Source: Glycine soja (lineage: Eukaryota; Streptophyta; Magnoliopsida; Fabales; Fabaceae). Taken from it: DNA of 64,000 bases. A program made the position numbers and the translations under genes. The stretch spans positions 20,092,259-20,156,258 of the forward strand of contig NC_041019.1 of the NCBI RefSeq assembly GCF_004193775.1. Reading direction: 5' to 3'. Of this stretch, positions 49,049 to 60,866 are shown in pieces (the first letter of the stretch is position 1; each line of letters begins with the position of its first letter). The notes below the pieces were generated by a model that did no database searches, was not told the DNA's origin, and saw nothing but the letters and a program-made list of their open reading frames with translations.

Positions 49049-50551
49049 TCAATGGCATTCTGGTGGCATGACTTTGAATCTGGATCTGTCGTTGCAGTAA
49101 GAGTAAAACATGAGCTTCCTTCTTGCCCAATCCATAGCTGCTATCTGCTGCTGTGATAGCTTAGTAAATTCTGGTCCATTAACTGGGTCTAGGCCTGAAG
49201 AACTGGCCTTAGAACATGAAGAAACTGGTGCTGTGGGGTCAGAAATGCAGCCACTCAATTCTATTTGTGCAAATGAAACAACAAATGGTGCATACTTATA
49301 GTTAACAGGGTATTTGCCACCATGAGTAGCCCATTCTGAACCATCCCATATTGTGGCATACACTGACATTGGCTTTGATGGATAAATAGAAGGGTATGTG
49401 TTGCTGTGTATGAATTCTCTCACAGGAATATTGTCCACTAAGAACCTACAAAATCCACAATTGGGTTATTTATTAGTCTACGACTATTAAATATTAATCA
49501 AGAAAGTCAATCCATTTCGCTTTCAGATATGCTAGCAACACACTTTTTTGAATGGACTCTTTCTTGCTAATTAAAATTTATTAAAAATCACAATTTTGTG
49601 GATGTCACGACTTATTTAATGAATATTTTGTAGTTTTTGATAAATTTTAGCCAACATAAAAGACTGCATTAGAAGAGACGTGCCAAAGAGTGTGTTGTTA
49701 ACACTCCTCGCTTTTTGTTCTTTCAATTTCAAGATTGAAACAAGACTTATATTACTTACACTGTGTGATAACTGTTCCACAAGATGCTGTAATAATGGTA
49801 CTGCTGTGTTGGGTCGAACCAGAAATAGAATTTCTCTTCTCTCCCTGTGCTGACACTTCCATTGGCATAGATATTTGTTTGAATAACCCAGTCATTTCTC
49901 TTATCATGACCAAGCAGTTCAATGTCTATCTCATCATGGTTGTGAGGAAATTTATCTGAATTAGACAACTGATGTTTTCTCTAGTCAATTTCTTGAGGAC
50001 ATTCATACCTCAAAAGGTAACATAATAGTAAAGAATCTAGTCAATGAAGTAAGTGTTTGTGCTGTGTGCTATGCTACCATATATATTATACTTAATTGAA
50101 GACTCTTAAGCAAAGAAGCAGTGAGCTTACATAAAAAGCAACAACAACTCCAGGTGACAAACCAGAAGGTAGTTTGATTGCAGCACTGAAGAATCCATAG
50201 GAGTATCTGCTTTGTGATACCAAGCCTGAGCCTATATAGAATAATAGGATATGTTAAGAAGTGTCAAAAGAAAAATTGCAAATTTTTTAATAACTTGATT
50301 AATTGAAGAGGTTCTTCATACTAACCTGAGATTTTGTCAAGAGCCAGTGTGACCGTGGACCCATTACTAAGAAACTGGATATTTTTGGCCCCAAAGGTCT
50401 TAGAAAAAGCACTATCAACTTGGACACGAGGAAAAGAATCAGTCAAGCGTGTGACACTTGGAGTTGTATAAGGCCTGTGTGAAGAAACAAGAGTGGCTAA
50501 GCAAAGGATTAGTAGATATGAGAAGCCTAGTTTTTGTTGCAAAAGTGCCAT
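49049..50551 (-). CDS. XTH: Xyloglucan endotransglucosylase/hydrolase, XTH33-like, 4 exons, intact
   Basis: GH16 enzyme that cuts and rejoins xyloglucan in the cell wall. Exons on the minus strand: 50551-50326, 50231-50131, 49968-49760, 49445-49049. The joined length is 933 nt (310 aa plus stop), with GT-AG introns throughout. An N-terminal hydrophobic segment ([17 protein letters not shown]) is a signal peptide or membrane anchor. The catalytic signature [10 protein letters not shown] is at residues 120-129, with nucleophile Glu122 and acid/base Glu126. A possible N-glycosylation site NGS at 145 follows. The C-terminal XET_C part ends [15 protein letters not shown]...PEC. I chose the ATG at 50551, not the in-frame ATG at 50581. 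A TATA run at 50593-50602 would start transcription after 50581, and acaaaacATGgca is the better context. The [10 protein letters not shown] form and the sequence around it suggest the XTH33 group; that subgroup call is from memory. Confidence 0.95.
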
Positions 50552-50592
50552 GTTTTGTGGACATATGGGCAGAATAAGCATGTCAGATTGGG

Positions 50593-50602
50593 TATATATA
50601 TT
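50593..50602 (-). promoter_or_regulatory. TATA box of XTH
   Basis: On the minus strand the run taatatatata lies about 42 bp before the chosen ATG at 50551. Transcription about 30 bp downstream would begin near 50565, excluding the ATG at 50581. Confidence 0.6.
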
Positions 50603-51060
50603 ATTGGGTGTGGTTTAATGGGGTTCATAATCTTTGCTTAGTTGTTTTCTAGCTGGCTGGTGGCTAATTGCCTTTCTCCTTCAGTCATTTCATAGTATCT
50701 TTTTTGATAGGTGTCTTGGATCATAAAGGCAATGATCCAAAGAGTCATGTGGGGGTGATTTGTTTAGGTTTGGCGGGGTTTGGGTTGTGGGGCATACCTA
50801 ATGTTAGGGGCATGGAATGGAATGGACATTTTTAGTTAATGTTTGATGGGCAATCTCACTCTCACTTGCATGGCTGTAACATCTGGTACATGTCTTGTTC
50901 CTCAATTGTAGCTGTGATCCAATTGGGAGCAACTAATTCTCTTAAAAACGCGTAATCTTTGATTGGAATTGGCTTTCGATTGCATAATGATGAAGACCAT
51001 ATATCACATCAACACATACACTTTTTCGTGCGGGTAATATTAGGGCTATCTAATACTTTT

Positions 51061-51496
51061 AGAATATGTTTGGATAGAAAATTTTAACTCAAGAAAGTAA
51101 TTTATTAGAGAATTTGAATTTCTGTAATCTAGAATTCATTGTTTGGATGTTTTTTTTTAAAGAATTTAAAATTTTGAAATTTTAAACAACTAAAAATTTG
51201 AAATTTTAATTTCCTTTTAAAAGGTGAGAAATTGAAATTCTTTTCTTACAGTTTTTTTCAAGAAAAAAACACCGTATGAGATTGTGGAACATCGATCGAG
51301 TCTGAGTTTAGAGGAACACGTATAACTAGCACACCAATCATATCTTTTTTTTTCATTCATTTTTTTCACCTTCATAATTTTAATTTTTTTATCCAAACAT
51401 AAAATTTTGAAAATAAAAAAATTTCAATTGAAGTATTTAAAATTCTTAGAATTTAAAATTTTTCAAAATTTTAAATTCTTTCATCCAACCATACTC
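51061..51496. mobile_element. MITE with gtttggat-type inverted ends
   Basis: The left end agaatatgtttggatagaaa and the right end ttctttcatccaaccatact are inverted copies. Inside, attgtttggatg (about 51150) and tatccaaacataaaat (about 51390) form a second, nested pair. Length about 436 bp, no coding capacity. The target-site duplication is not clear. Confidence 0.65.
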
Positions 51497-53291
51497 TTAT
51501 AATTTTTTTTAGCGTTTTATCATTACAAAATATTTATTAATTTTATTAATAATTAATCTTTATAAAAAATTTTGATCAATTATTTTTAGTGGAATTTTTA
51601 TTTTAAACTTTATTTTTTTATCTATAAGACTGGATTCAAGACCTTACTTAAAGAGTTTAAATTTATTTTCAATTGAACTAATGACTCACTGATAATACTT
51701 CAGTGGCTTAATGATACATAAACTATTTTAGAGGTTTTAAATGTTAATCTAAGCCTATTAGAAGAAAACAAAAACGTGGTTTATGGAATAGGATAAAGAG
51801 TATAACGAAATTTGGATAGTTAGTTGGGTTGAATTAGCATAGAAATTTCATTTCAACTTAAATTGCTAATCAGAAAATGGCCACCCGGTAGGTAAATCAC
51901 AGTTAATTAGTTAAATAGATTAATCGGGAGAATCAATGAGGGATCTATATAAGCATTGATTAACTATATAATAAAGTTAAGTTAGACCAAAAAAATGTCA
52001 AAGTATCTTATTTTGTGTGAAAAATGACCAAATCTGACAGGGGTGACTTAGCTGGCATGCAGAGGAATCTGATGCGACAGAAAAATAACACAGGACACAA
52101 TAGATGCACGTTGCTTTTGTTTGTAATTTTCTTTTGATAGTAGCATAAAAAGGGTTGCACGGATCGCATTGAAAGAAAAAGGACGTGTAGGTGGTGGTGG
52201 TCACAAGCAGATTTAATATTTAAGGCATGGAATTACATTTCCCTGCGGCACTCAATTGCTTACTGAATCTTAAATAGGTGAATGAAAACAAAGGTAGAGA
52301 TAGTGATAGCAATAGCATGGACAAATATGAAAGTAGGGCCAATTTGCGTGTATCTATGAAAAAGGGGGTTGAACTAAGCCATGTCTCCATCACCTGATGG
52401 ATGGTTTTCCTCTACTAGAATTTAATGTTATCCAATTAGAGAAATTATATAAGTTCGAGCTCTAACTTGATTTTAACTTTTAAAACTCTTACCATAGTTT
52501 CAGGATTCTTTTATTGTTTTGAAGTACTAGATATTGTTATGACTATAGTTGTATACTTATACTTTATTAGATCTGTTATTATGTAAAGTGATAAAAATTA
52601 GTCATCATATATTACTAAAAACTTATGTCTTAATCGAGATCAAGTTGAGCCTATCAAGCTAAAACTCTACAGAAACAATTGTTATAATAGTTCTTTTTTG
52701 GTTGCCCTTGGCTGATATCACGAACCATATTTCCGATGGCTTCTTGTATACGTGGAATTTAAGAAGATGTGCTAAATTGAATAATACACGAGGTTGTTAT
52801 TTGTTAACTAATTTTAATTAATGCAATATAATTGGATATAATTTATGCAAACTTTTTCTTGAACTAATAACATACACCATATGGTTTGCAGTTCTAGAGG
52901 ATCAAATATCATGAACAACTTACAGAGTTTTTGGAGAAATAAGCTATAGACCCAATAAATTAATACCTAACTTTATTTCTTTTTCTAATTTTGCCAACAT
53001 AATCATGATGCTATTAAATTATATGCAATGAACTTAGCTCCTATTTTACCATTGAAACTGCATAACTCATTAAAATCCATCATTAAACAGGTGTATAATA
53101 TTCTTATTCTGAACACATTATTGGAGAAAGCAAAGTCGGTGCATTTTCAATACTCTCAATCTTCCTTACCATAGATGGCACGCAATAAATGATCATAGAA
53201 TGATAAATTACATAACTAATGCATCGCACGGGGTGAAGTACTATATTGATTGACCAGATGACATTCAGAACCGGAATTTTAAACTAAAGCT

Positions 53292-53695
53292 AAGGGTTAA
53301 TTTATTATTTATTGTTAGCATGTTTTTATTCTTAATAAATAGATAATTTTGTGTTTATGTTTTAATAAATTTTTGTTTTGTGTTGAGTATTTAATAAAAT
53401 AATAATTTTATTTTTTATCTTTGATATATTTTATTTTAGTTCCTGAAAAACTAATGAATTTTATATTTATTTTATGATAAATGAGATTTTTATTTTCTCT
53501 CAATTAATAACAAATAAATTTTTTTATCAGGAAAAAACATAAAATTCGTTGACTTATTAAAGACTAAATAAGTATAAAAACTAAAAATAAAATTATTATT
53601 TTATGAAAGACTCAATCTAAAACAAAAATTTATTAAGAAGTAAATATAAAAATTAAAAATTTATTAGAGATAAAAATATATTTACTTATTTTTTA
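53292..53695. mobile_element. Foldback MITE of about 400 bp
   Basis: The left arm (about 53292-53455) and right arm (about 53550-53695) are imperfect inverted copies along most of their length. Example: ataaaataataattttattt on the left and aaataaaattattattttat on the right, and taataaatttttgttttgtg against taaaacaaaaatttattaag. The centre is about 90 bp. No ORF; a hairpin DNA element common in legume intergenic DNA. Confidence 0.7.
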
Positions 53696-55900
53696 TTGTT
53701 TGATTGTTTTACTCTGCCATGACTCCAAATAAAAGGGGAAAGATGTGGAGAAAATTGATTGTCTCATTTAAGTTTGCTTCATAACAATTAATTAGTTTGT
53801 CTTTATTTTATCTTATTTTGCGTTCGCACGAGTCGTCTTGATTTTTAAGTATTTATTTAAATAGTTTATGTATATCATAAATCACTTAAAAATAAATGTT
53901 AGATATATATTTTTTCTTAACGATGATTAAAAAATAAAACGTGAATATTTAATAAGAATGATAGGTTAAGAATGACCTGGTTAATGTTGCATAAATTATG
54001 TTAAAATAATAACTTAAAACATATTAAAAAAAAGTTAGTCTGACAATAAAAAATGTCTCTAAAAGTTTTAATAAGAAAGAAACAACACTTGCAAAAGTAG
54101 CACAAGATATCCTTGTATTTGCATGAATCACTCATTTTCACGCGTGATTTAAATACACGTTTATAAAATCAAATTTTTATACTGAGACAAAAGTAATTAG
54201 TTGTTTAAGTTCTACAAAAATATATAAAGCGTTAGAGTATCCAAGTGAAATATATATATAATTAGTTATAATCCCATAGATATTTCATATTTTATTTAAA
54301 TATTAATAAAATTGTATGAGAAGTGTATTTTTAAGAATTGAGAAAGTATTTAACTTATGCTTAATTAAAATATTTTTATAATTTTGAAATGTTAAATGAT
54401 AAAATAATTCAATTATTTTATAACTATTTTGTGAGAAAAATTTATTGATTTTATAATATTTATATATAGTTTATAAACAATGTTTCGAATAATTTAAAGT
54501 TTAAGATTTAATTATATTAAATGCAAACTTTTAAAATCAAATATTACTTACCAACAAGATGTTGATTCAAGTGGAATGGAGATCGAATCTCTTAAATAAG
54601 ACTTTGGTACGTAAGAGTCATGTGGTTGAAAGAGAAGTTACAAAAATCAATAAATATTGATAAATTATTATTTTATTCTATAGTAGACAATTTATATTTA
54701 GTTAGTAAGTACTTGTGTAAGATGAGCTGATATAGAATTTTAGTATTATATTTTACTTGTGAGAAGCAAATGTGTATATTAAGGTAAAAAAGAATAATAT
54801 TTTTGTTTAAATATTTCAATCAGTTTTTCGTGAAAGATTCATAGTGATTTATATGTCATAAGCATGTTAAAAATAGTGTCATCATAATGGTATTATTTAA
54901 CTCAAGCAAGATTATTTTTCGTGAATAATACATGCTAACTCTACTATAAGAAAATATTTATATTTAATTAAAGATAGTAATGTAAAATAACATTTTTGTA
55001 ATGAAAATATATTTAAAAAATTAATTTTAATATTTATTATATGTATATATTTATATAAATTTAACATTAATAAATACATGTGGATCAACAAAATTTGGTA
55101 TACGAAGTTATTAAATATTGAGTCAAAATATTAAATATTATTTTATAATAAATATTAATTAATTAGATAGTTTTTTAGCCTAAAAATTCAGCATGATAAA
55201 ACAAATATTATTCAACAAAATATTTACTTATGAAATTATTTAAAATTATTCTATACGATTTTTATGTAAAAATAAATTTATAGGATTTAAAAGTAAAACA
55301 AAAATATTGTTGAAACTTGGGTATATAATTATGTTAAATACTTAAAAAGATTTTTTTTATCGCCTATAATGATTTTATCTGACTCGAGCTTAATTGTCTA
55401 TTATGAATGATGAAATAACAACAATCACACTAAAAAAGGATTGTAATTTTAATGTTTATTTTAAAAGAACTTTTTAAAAAAATATTTAATTAAATGGAAA
55501 TCATAAGACAAGGAAAGTTATGATATTTATTTTCAAGAATTTGAAATTCAAATCTCCTACAATTAAGCAATCAATTACATCTTCTATTAATGTCAATAAA
55601 AGTAGAAATCAAGAGGGGGACAATGGTAATTATAGGCTTATAATTGGTGATAAAAAAAAAAGGTTGGCTGATGGTCTTTGAACGTGATTGCAAAGGTGTT
55701 TAGGTGTCAATTGTTTTTTTTTTTGTTCCTCCTCTTTGCTCCTATTAATCTCTCTCACTCTTTATTCCTGAGTTGGTTTTATTTTTGTGAGTTCTGTAAC
55801 ATTAGCTCTACTAAGACATTCTTGTTGTATCCTAGGAGGTTTGCGTGAGACACCATGGATAAACCTTTTAGGTTAGTGACTACTACGCCTCAGGAAGTTC

Positions 55901-56229
55901 AATCGAGTTCGTGATTTTTTACTTTAGCAACAACAATCTAAAAGGTTTAAATCATGGTTGCAGTTGCAACACTTGTCAACAATGCCACGCTTCTAACCCC
56001 ATGCCACCGACTGAAACCTTTGCCAAGCCCCTGCCTGATGTCTCAAAAGTTGATGTCCTCACTGGCCAAAACTTTTGTCGCTGGCAGGAACACGTTCATA
56101 CCTTGCTGGACATGCATAGAGTTGTCTTCACTCTTTCCACTCCCAAACCTGATGCCGTTATTGATGCCAATCAACTTCAACAATGGTTTCAAGCCAATAA
56201 GGTATGTCGTCACACTTTGTTAAGTGCCT
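55901..56229 (+). pseudogene. Copia gag N-terminal scrap, cut by the CRM-like element
   Basis: The frame at 55911-56285 includes DVSKVDVLTGQNFCRWQEHV, then HTLLDMHRVVFTLSTPKPD and WFQANKVCRHTLLSAL, the first blocks of a plant copia gag (UBN2-like domain). Homology ends at about 56229, and the frame then runs by chance into the truncated LTR of the neighbouring gypsy element. Upstream, 55640-55900 may be the end of the copia LTR and leader; no border was fixed. Confidence 0.8.
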
Positions 56230-56270
56230 TGGCTCTGGTAATTGGTCCCTTCCTAGGGAGGATTGCATCA
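56230..56270 (-). repeat. 3' LTR remnant of the CRM-like element
   Basis: The 41 bases match the start of the LTR at 63737 with about one difference (aattgg against aactgg). The element breaks off here and joins copia gag, so nearly 930 bp of LTR are missing. Confidence 0.85.
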
Positions 56271-56290
56271 TCCCCTCCTCCTTGAAGAGG
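56271..56290 (-). other. Polypurine tract of the CRM-like element
   Basis: On the minus strand aaggaggagggga stands directly before the LTR start TGATGCAATCC, the normal position for priming plus-strand DNA. Confidence 0.8.
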
Positions 56291-56332
56291 ATTTGACCTC
56301 AAATCTGTCGGTTCCTCCTCCTCAATATCAGC

Positions 56333-59300
56333 TCAACCTGCAAAAGGAATTAAATCAAAAATATTAAAAGTGGTACTAACTCCATACTCTTCTGGGAGGT
56401 CCAACCTATAGGCATTATTATTGATCCTCTCCAAGACCTGAAAAAGTCCATCCCCTCTAGGGCTAAGCTTGGATTTTCTTTTAGTAGGGAATCTATCCTT
56501 CCTAAGATGGAGCCAAACCCTGTCCCCCTCATTAAGAACTAGCTCATTTCTTCCTCTATTGCCTTTAGTTGAATACACCTTTGTTTGGTTCTCTATTTGG
56601 TTCTTAACCCTCTCATGCAACTTCTTTACAAACTCTGGCCTAGATTCCCCTTCTTTATGTATAAAAGAAGTGTCAAGAGGGAGGGGAATGAGGTCTAAGG
56701 GTGTTAGGGGATTGAATCCATAGACAACCTCAAAAGGGGATTGCTTGGTGGTTCTATGAACCCCCCTGTTGTAGGCAAATTCTACATGAGGAAGATACTC
56801 ATCTCAAGACTTATGGTTGCCTTTCAGAAGAGCCCTTAAAAGGATGGATAAAGACTTATTCACTACCTCTGTTTGCCCATCAGTTTGTGGATGACAAGTG
56901 GTAGAGAAAAGAAGTTTGGTTCCTAGCTTAGCCCATAAGGTTTTCCAGAAGTGGCTAAGGAACTTAGCATCTCTATCTGACACAATGGTCCTAGGCAAAC
57001 CATGGAGTCTCACAGCTTCCCTGAAAAAGAGTTTTGAGATGTGGGAAGCATCATCCACCTTGTGGCATGGTATAAAGTGTGCCATCTTGCTAAACCTATC
57101 CACCACCACAAAGATAGAGTCTACACGTCTTTGGGTTCTAGGAAGCCCAAGGAGAAAGTCCATACTAATGTCTACCCAAGGTGCAGACGGGATGGGTAAG
57201 GGTGTGTATAGTCCATGAGGCATCATCCTAGACTTGGCTTGTAAACAAGCCACACACCTAGTGTAATGCTTATGGACATCTTTCTTCATATGGGGCCAAT
57301 AAAACTTTTCTTTGAGTAAGACAAGGGTCTTGTCTATCCCAAAGTGGCCCATGAGCCCACCCTCATGGCTCTCTTTCACAAGTAATTTCCTAATGGATCC
57401 TTGGGGTATGCAAAGCTTTCCCTCTTTGAAGAAATACCCCTCAGCCAAATAGAATCCATCTTTGGCCTTTTTCCCACAACTCTCATAAATGGGAGAGAAA
57501 TATTCATCTAAAGCATACAAGTCCCTAATGTTATCAAATCCTAAAATTTGAGCTCCTAGGAAGCAAAACAATGCGTGTCTCCTAGAGAGGGCATCAGCTA
57601 CCACATTTGTTTTTCCCTTTTTGTATTTGATAACATATGGAAATTTCTCTAGGTACTCTACCCATTTTGCATGCCTTTTGTTTATCTTGCTTTGCCCTCT
57701 AATGTACTTAAGTGATTGATGACCACTATGAACGAAAAATTCCTTGGAAACAAGGTAATGTTCCCAAGTTTGGAGGGCTCTTATTAAGGCATAAAGATCT
57801 TTATCATAGGTGGGGTAGTTGAGGGTGACACTATGAAATTTTTCACTAAAATAAGCAATAGGGTACCCACCTTGTAACAATACAGCTCCAACTCCCATTC
57901 CAGAGGCATCACATTCTAGCTCAAAAGTTTTAGAAAAGTTAGGAAGAGCTAGAACAGGTGCCTTAGTAAGCTTTTTTTTTAGAAAAGCAAAGGCTTGCTC
58001 TTGTTTTTCACCCCAACTAAATGCCACATTCTTCTTCACCAGCTCATTGAGAGGTGATACAATTGTAGAGAAATAAGGAACGAATCTTCTATAGAAGCTT
58101 GCTAACCCATGAAAGCTCCTAATATCTCCCACACTTTTTAGGGTGGGCCATTCTTGGATGGCCTTGATTTTCCCATGGTCCACTTGGACCCCATTTCTAC
58201 CAACTACAAACCCTAAGAAAACTATATTATCTACACAAAAGGTACACTTCTCTATATTTGCATAGAGGGTGTTTTTCCTAAGGACTAAAAGAACTTGCCT
58301 GAGATGTCCTAAGTGATTATCTAGGCTCCTACTGTACACTAAAATATCATCAAAATAAACAACTACAAATCTACCTATGAAATCCCTTAAGACATGATGC
58401 ATAAGCCTCATAAAGGTTCTTGGTGCATTAGTGAGCCCAAAAGGCATCACTAGCCATTCATACAAACCAAACTTGGTCTTGAAAGCGGTTTTCCACTCAT
58501 CACCCTTTTTCATCCTGATTTGGTGATAACCACTTTTAAGATCAATTTTTGAAAATATATTGCCACCGTGCAACTCATCAAGCAAATCATCAAGTCTAGG
58601 AATGAGGTGTCTATACTTTACAATGATGTTATTGATGGCCCTGCAATATGTACACATTCTCCACGCACCATCCTTTTTGGGCACCAACAACACTGGCATA
58701 GCACATGGGCTTAGGCTCTCTTGGACCCAACCCTTCTCTAATAATTCTTTAACCTAAGACTCTATCTCCTTAGTCTCCAGAGGGTTAGTCCTATAGGCTG
58801 GCCTATTAGGAAGGCTTGCTCCTGGGACTAAATCTATTTGGTGTTCTATTCCCCTTAAAGGAGGTAGCCCAGGGGGTATCTCTTTGGGAAATATATCAAC
58901 AAATTCATGTAAGAGTTCTTGGACCTTTAGGGATAAGGTCTTAAATGTAGGAATTGTGGCAGTGCTAAGGGATGTTTCCCTTGATAGGAAAAGGTAGAAA
59001 GATTGTTTAAGATGGAGTGCTTTTTTAATATCATCTTTTGTTGCAAAATGATTTTCCTTCTTAACAATCTTCTTGGAGGAATCCTTTTCCTCTTTTTCCT
59101 TCCCCTTGGCCTTTGAAGACAAGGCCTTACTATCCTTCTTTTTCTTTTGTTTTTCTAGTTTTTCTTCCTCATCCCTCTTATCTTTCATAGTTAGTTGATC
59201 TTTGGCCACCTGTGAAGGTGTTTGAGGATGCAACACAAATTTAGTGCCAAGATGGGTGAGGGTAATCTCATTAGTTAGGCCATTGTAAATGATCTTCCTA

Positions 59301-59690
59301 TCAAATTGTCACGACCTTCCTAAAAGAATATGTCCTGCTTCCATGGGAACTATATCACAATTAAATTCATCCTTATATGTCTTAATGGAGAAAGGTACCT
59401 TCACTTGTTGGTTAACTATCATTTCCCCTTACTCATTGAGCCATTTAAGTTTATAAGGTTTTGGGTGGCGAATGATAGTGAGGTTCAATTTGGAAACTAA
59501 TCTTGTGCTACAACAATTGCAACAAGATCCACTATCCACAATGAGAGAACAAGTTTTATCTAAAATTTTGCATCTTGTATGAAAGATGTTCTCTCTTTGG
59601 GATTGAGATAGATCACAAGATTGACCTCCATGGAGCCTTCTAACCATTAAGAGGTCACCTTTTTCATGGGGGTAGACTTCCTCACTTGAC
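56333..59690 (-). pseudogene. CRM-like pol: protease, reverse transcriptase, RNase H, integrase
   Basis: Protease (about 59650-59430) has LIVDSGSC as the active-site block. A Lys/Glu-rich linker (59236-59000) precedes RT. The RT/RNase H/integrase piece at 58699-56804 (631 residues) has [44 protein letters not shown] (about 58340) and RNase H blocks [20 protein letters not shown] and [10 protein letters not shown]. The integrase zinc region has [11 protein letters not shown] and CVACLQAKS; the catalytic blocks are [17 protein letters not shown] and [11 protein letters not shown]. The GPY/F-type end at 56620-56333 includes GDGLFQVLERINNNAYRLDL. Stops near 59429, 59315, 58754 and 56802 interrupt what is otherwise one frame, so only truncated products are expected. 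Confidence 0.93.
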
Positions 59691-59693
59691 TCT

Positions 59694-60866
59694 TCACCCC
59701 CTTACTTCATCTTCACTTCCACTAGAGGAAGGGCAAGAAGTAGTCTCCTCTTGACTACTATAAATGTATTGACCCCTCATGATCATGGTTTTCTTTGTGG
59801 GGCATTGAGAGGCAATGTGACCTTTCCCAAGACATTTGAAGCATTTAATTTTGCTAGTCCTTTCTTGGGAACTAGTCTTAGGAGTGTATTTCTCTATGGT
59901 CTTACCCTTATCTTCCTTGGGTTTTGAAGGTGTAGCTCCCAAAATTCCATGGGCTTGGTCCTTCCTTGGATAAGAGTGAGAGCCATAAGATTTTGAAGAA
60001 GACTTTCTTTTAATTTGTTGCTCCACTCTTATACAAAGTTGGACTAGCTCATCTAGGTCCCTATATGGAAGGAGTTCAACCTTATCCCTCACTTCCATAT
60101 TAAGCCCCCTAAGGAACCTAGCTATGCTTATTCTTTCCTCCTCCCTAAGTCCAGCTCTTAAAAAGAGTATTTCCATTTGTTGTCTATATTCTTCAACACT
60201 CATACTCCCTTGTCTAAGCCTTTGGAGCTTGTCCATAAGCTCCCTTTCATAGTAGGAGGGAATGTGCCCCTTCCTAAGGGCACTCTTAAGATCATTCCAA
60301 TACTTTACTGGAGGATCCCCATGAATCCTTCGTTCCCTAACAAGGGAAGTCCACCAATAGAGGGCATACCCTTGAAAGCTAAGGGTAGCCAATGGAACTT
60401 TTCTCTCTTTGCTAATATGATGGCAACAAAAGAGTTGTTCAACCTTAATTTCCCAATCTAAGTAGGCCTCAACATTATATTTTCCATGGAAATATGGAAG
60501 GCTAATGTTAACCTCTTGAAGCCTTCTATCCTTTTCTCTTCTTTGAGAGTGATGTTTAGTATGTGAACTATGGCGCCCTCTATAATAATCCCTAAGTTCT
60601 TCACTTAAACTTTTGCAAGAGTCATGACTACTATAAGAGACATGTTTTTCTCTTTTCATTTCTTTCATTATTTTTCTTCTTTCTTCCTCTCTTATTTTCT
60701 CTCTTTCATCTTGACTTATTTCTTCCACTCTTTTTTTACCTTTTTCTTTTCTCTCTTGTTTTTCACTCCACAACTTAAGGGATCTCAACTTATCTAATAT
60801 CTTATACAAGGGGTCCTTAGGAGTAGAACCCTTACCATTAACACTAGATGAAGAATGAAGACTCAT
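59694..60866 (-). CDS. CRM-like gag, 390 aa, open
   Basis: Structural protein that packages element RNA into virus-like particles in the cytoplasm. Starts MSLHSSSSVNGKG. A charged Lys/Glu/Arg-rich segment (about residues 30-110) is followed by the retrotransposon gag core (ISLPYFHGKYNVEAYLDWEI, ATLSFQGYALYWWTSLVRER, SVEEYRQQMEILFLRAGLRE), then a Lys/Ser-rich part and one zinc knuckle CFKCLGKGHIASQC at residues 342-355. The frame ends DEVRG at a TGA. Pol continues in another frame after a single-base shift in a G run, so gag is the only intact ORF of the element. Its stop may therefore be a mutation and not the native gag end. Confidence 0.9.
   Translation of the reverse strand: MSLHSSSSVNGKGSTPKDPLYKILDKLRSLKLWSEKQERKEKGKKRVEEISQDEREKIREEERRKIMKEMKREKHVSYSSHDSCKSLSEELRDYYRGRHSSHTKHHSQRREKDRRLQEVNISLPYFHGKYNVEAYLDWEIKVEQLFCCHHISKERKVPLATLSFQGYALYWWTSLVRERRIHGDPPVKYWNDLKSALRKGHIPSYYERELMDKLQRLRQGSMSVEEYRQQMEILFLRAGLREEERISIARFLRGLNMEVRDKVELLPYRDLDELVQLCIRVEQQIKRKSSSKSYGSHSYPRKDQAHGILGATPSKPKEDKGKTIEKYTPKTSSQERTSKIKCFKCLGKGHIASQCPTKKTMIMRGQYIYSSQEETTSCPSSSGSEDEVRG

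Larger units (their letters stand above)
50603..55900. other. AT-rich intergenic DNA with foldback MITEs
   Basis: No gene is supported. Two foldback elements are listed separately (51061-51496 and 53292-53695). The rest is low-complexity AT-rich sequence. Confidence 0.6.

Noticed and set aside
51998..52204. 68-codon minus-strand frame starting MTTTTYTS
   Set aside because: No domain or supporting context; likely chance.
56898..57218. 106-codon plus-strand frame
   Set aside because: Antisense shadow of the CRM-like integrase.
60177..60461. 94-codon plus-strand frame
   Set aside because: Antisense shadow of the CRM-like gag core.
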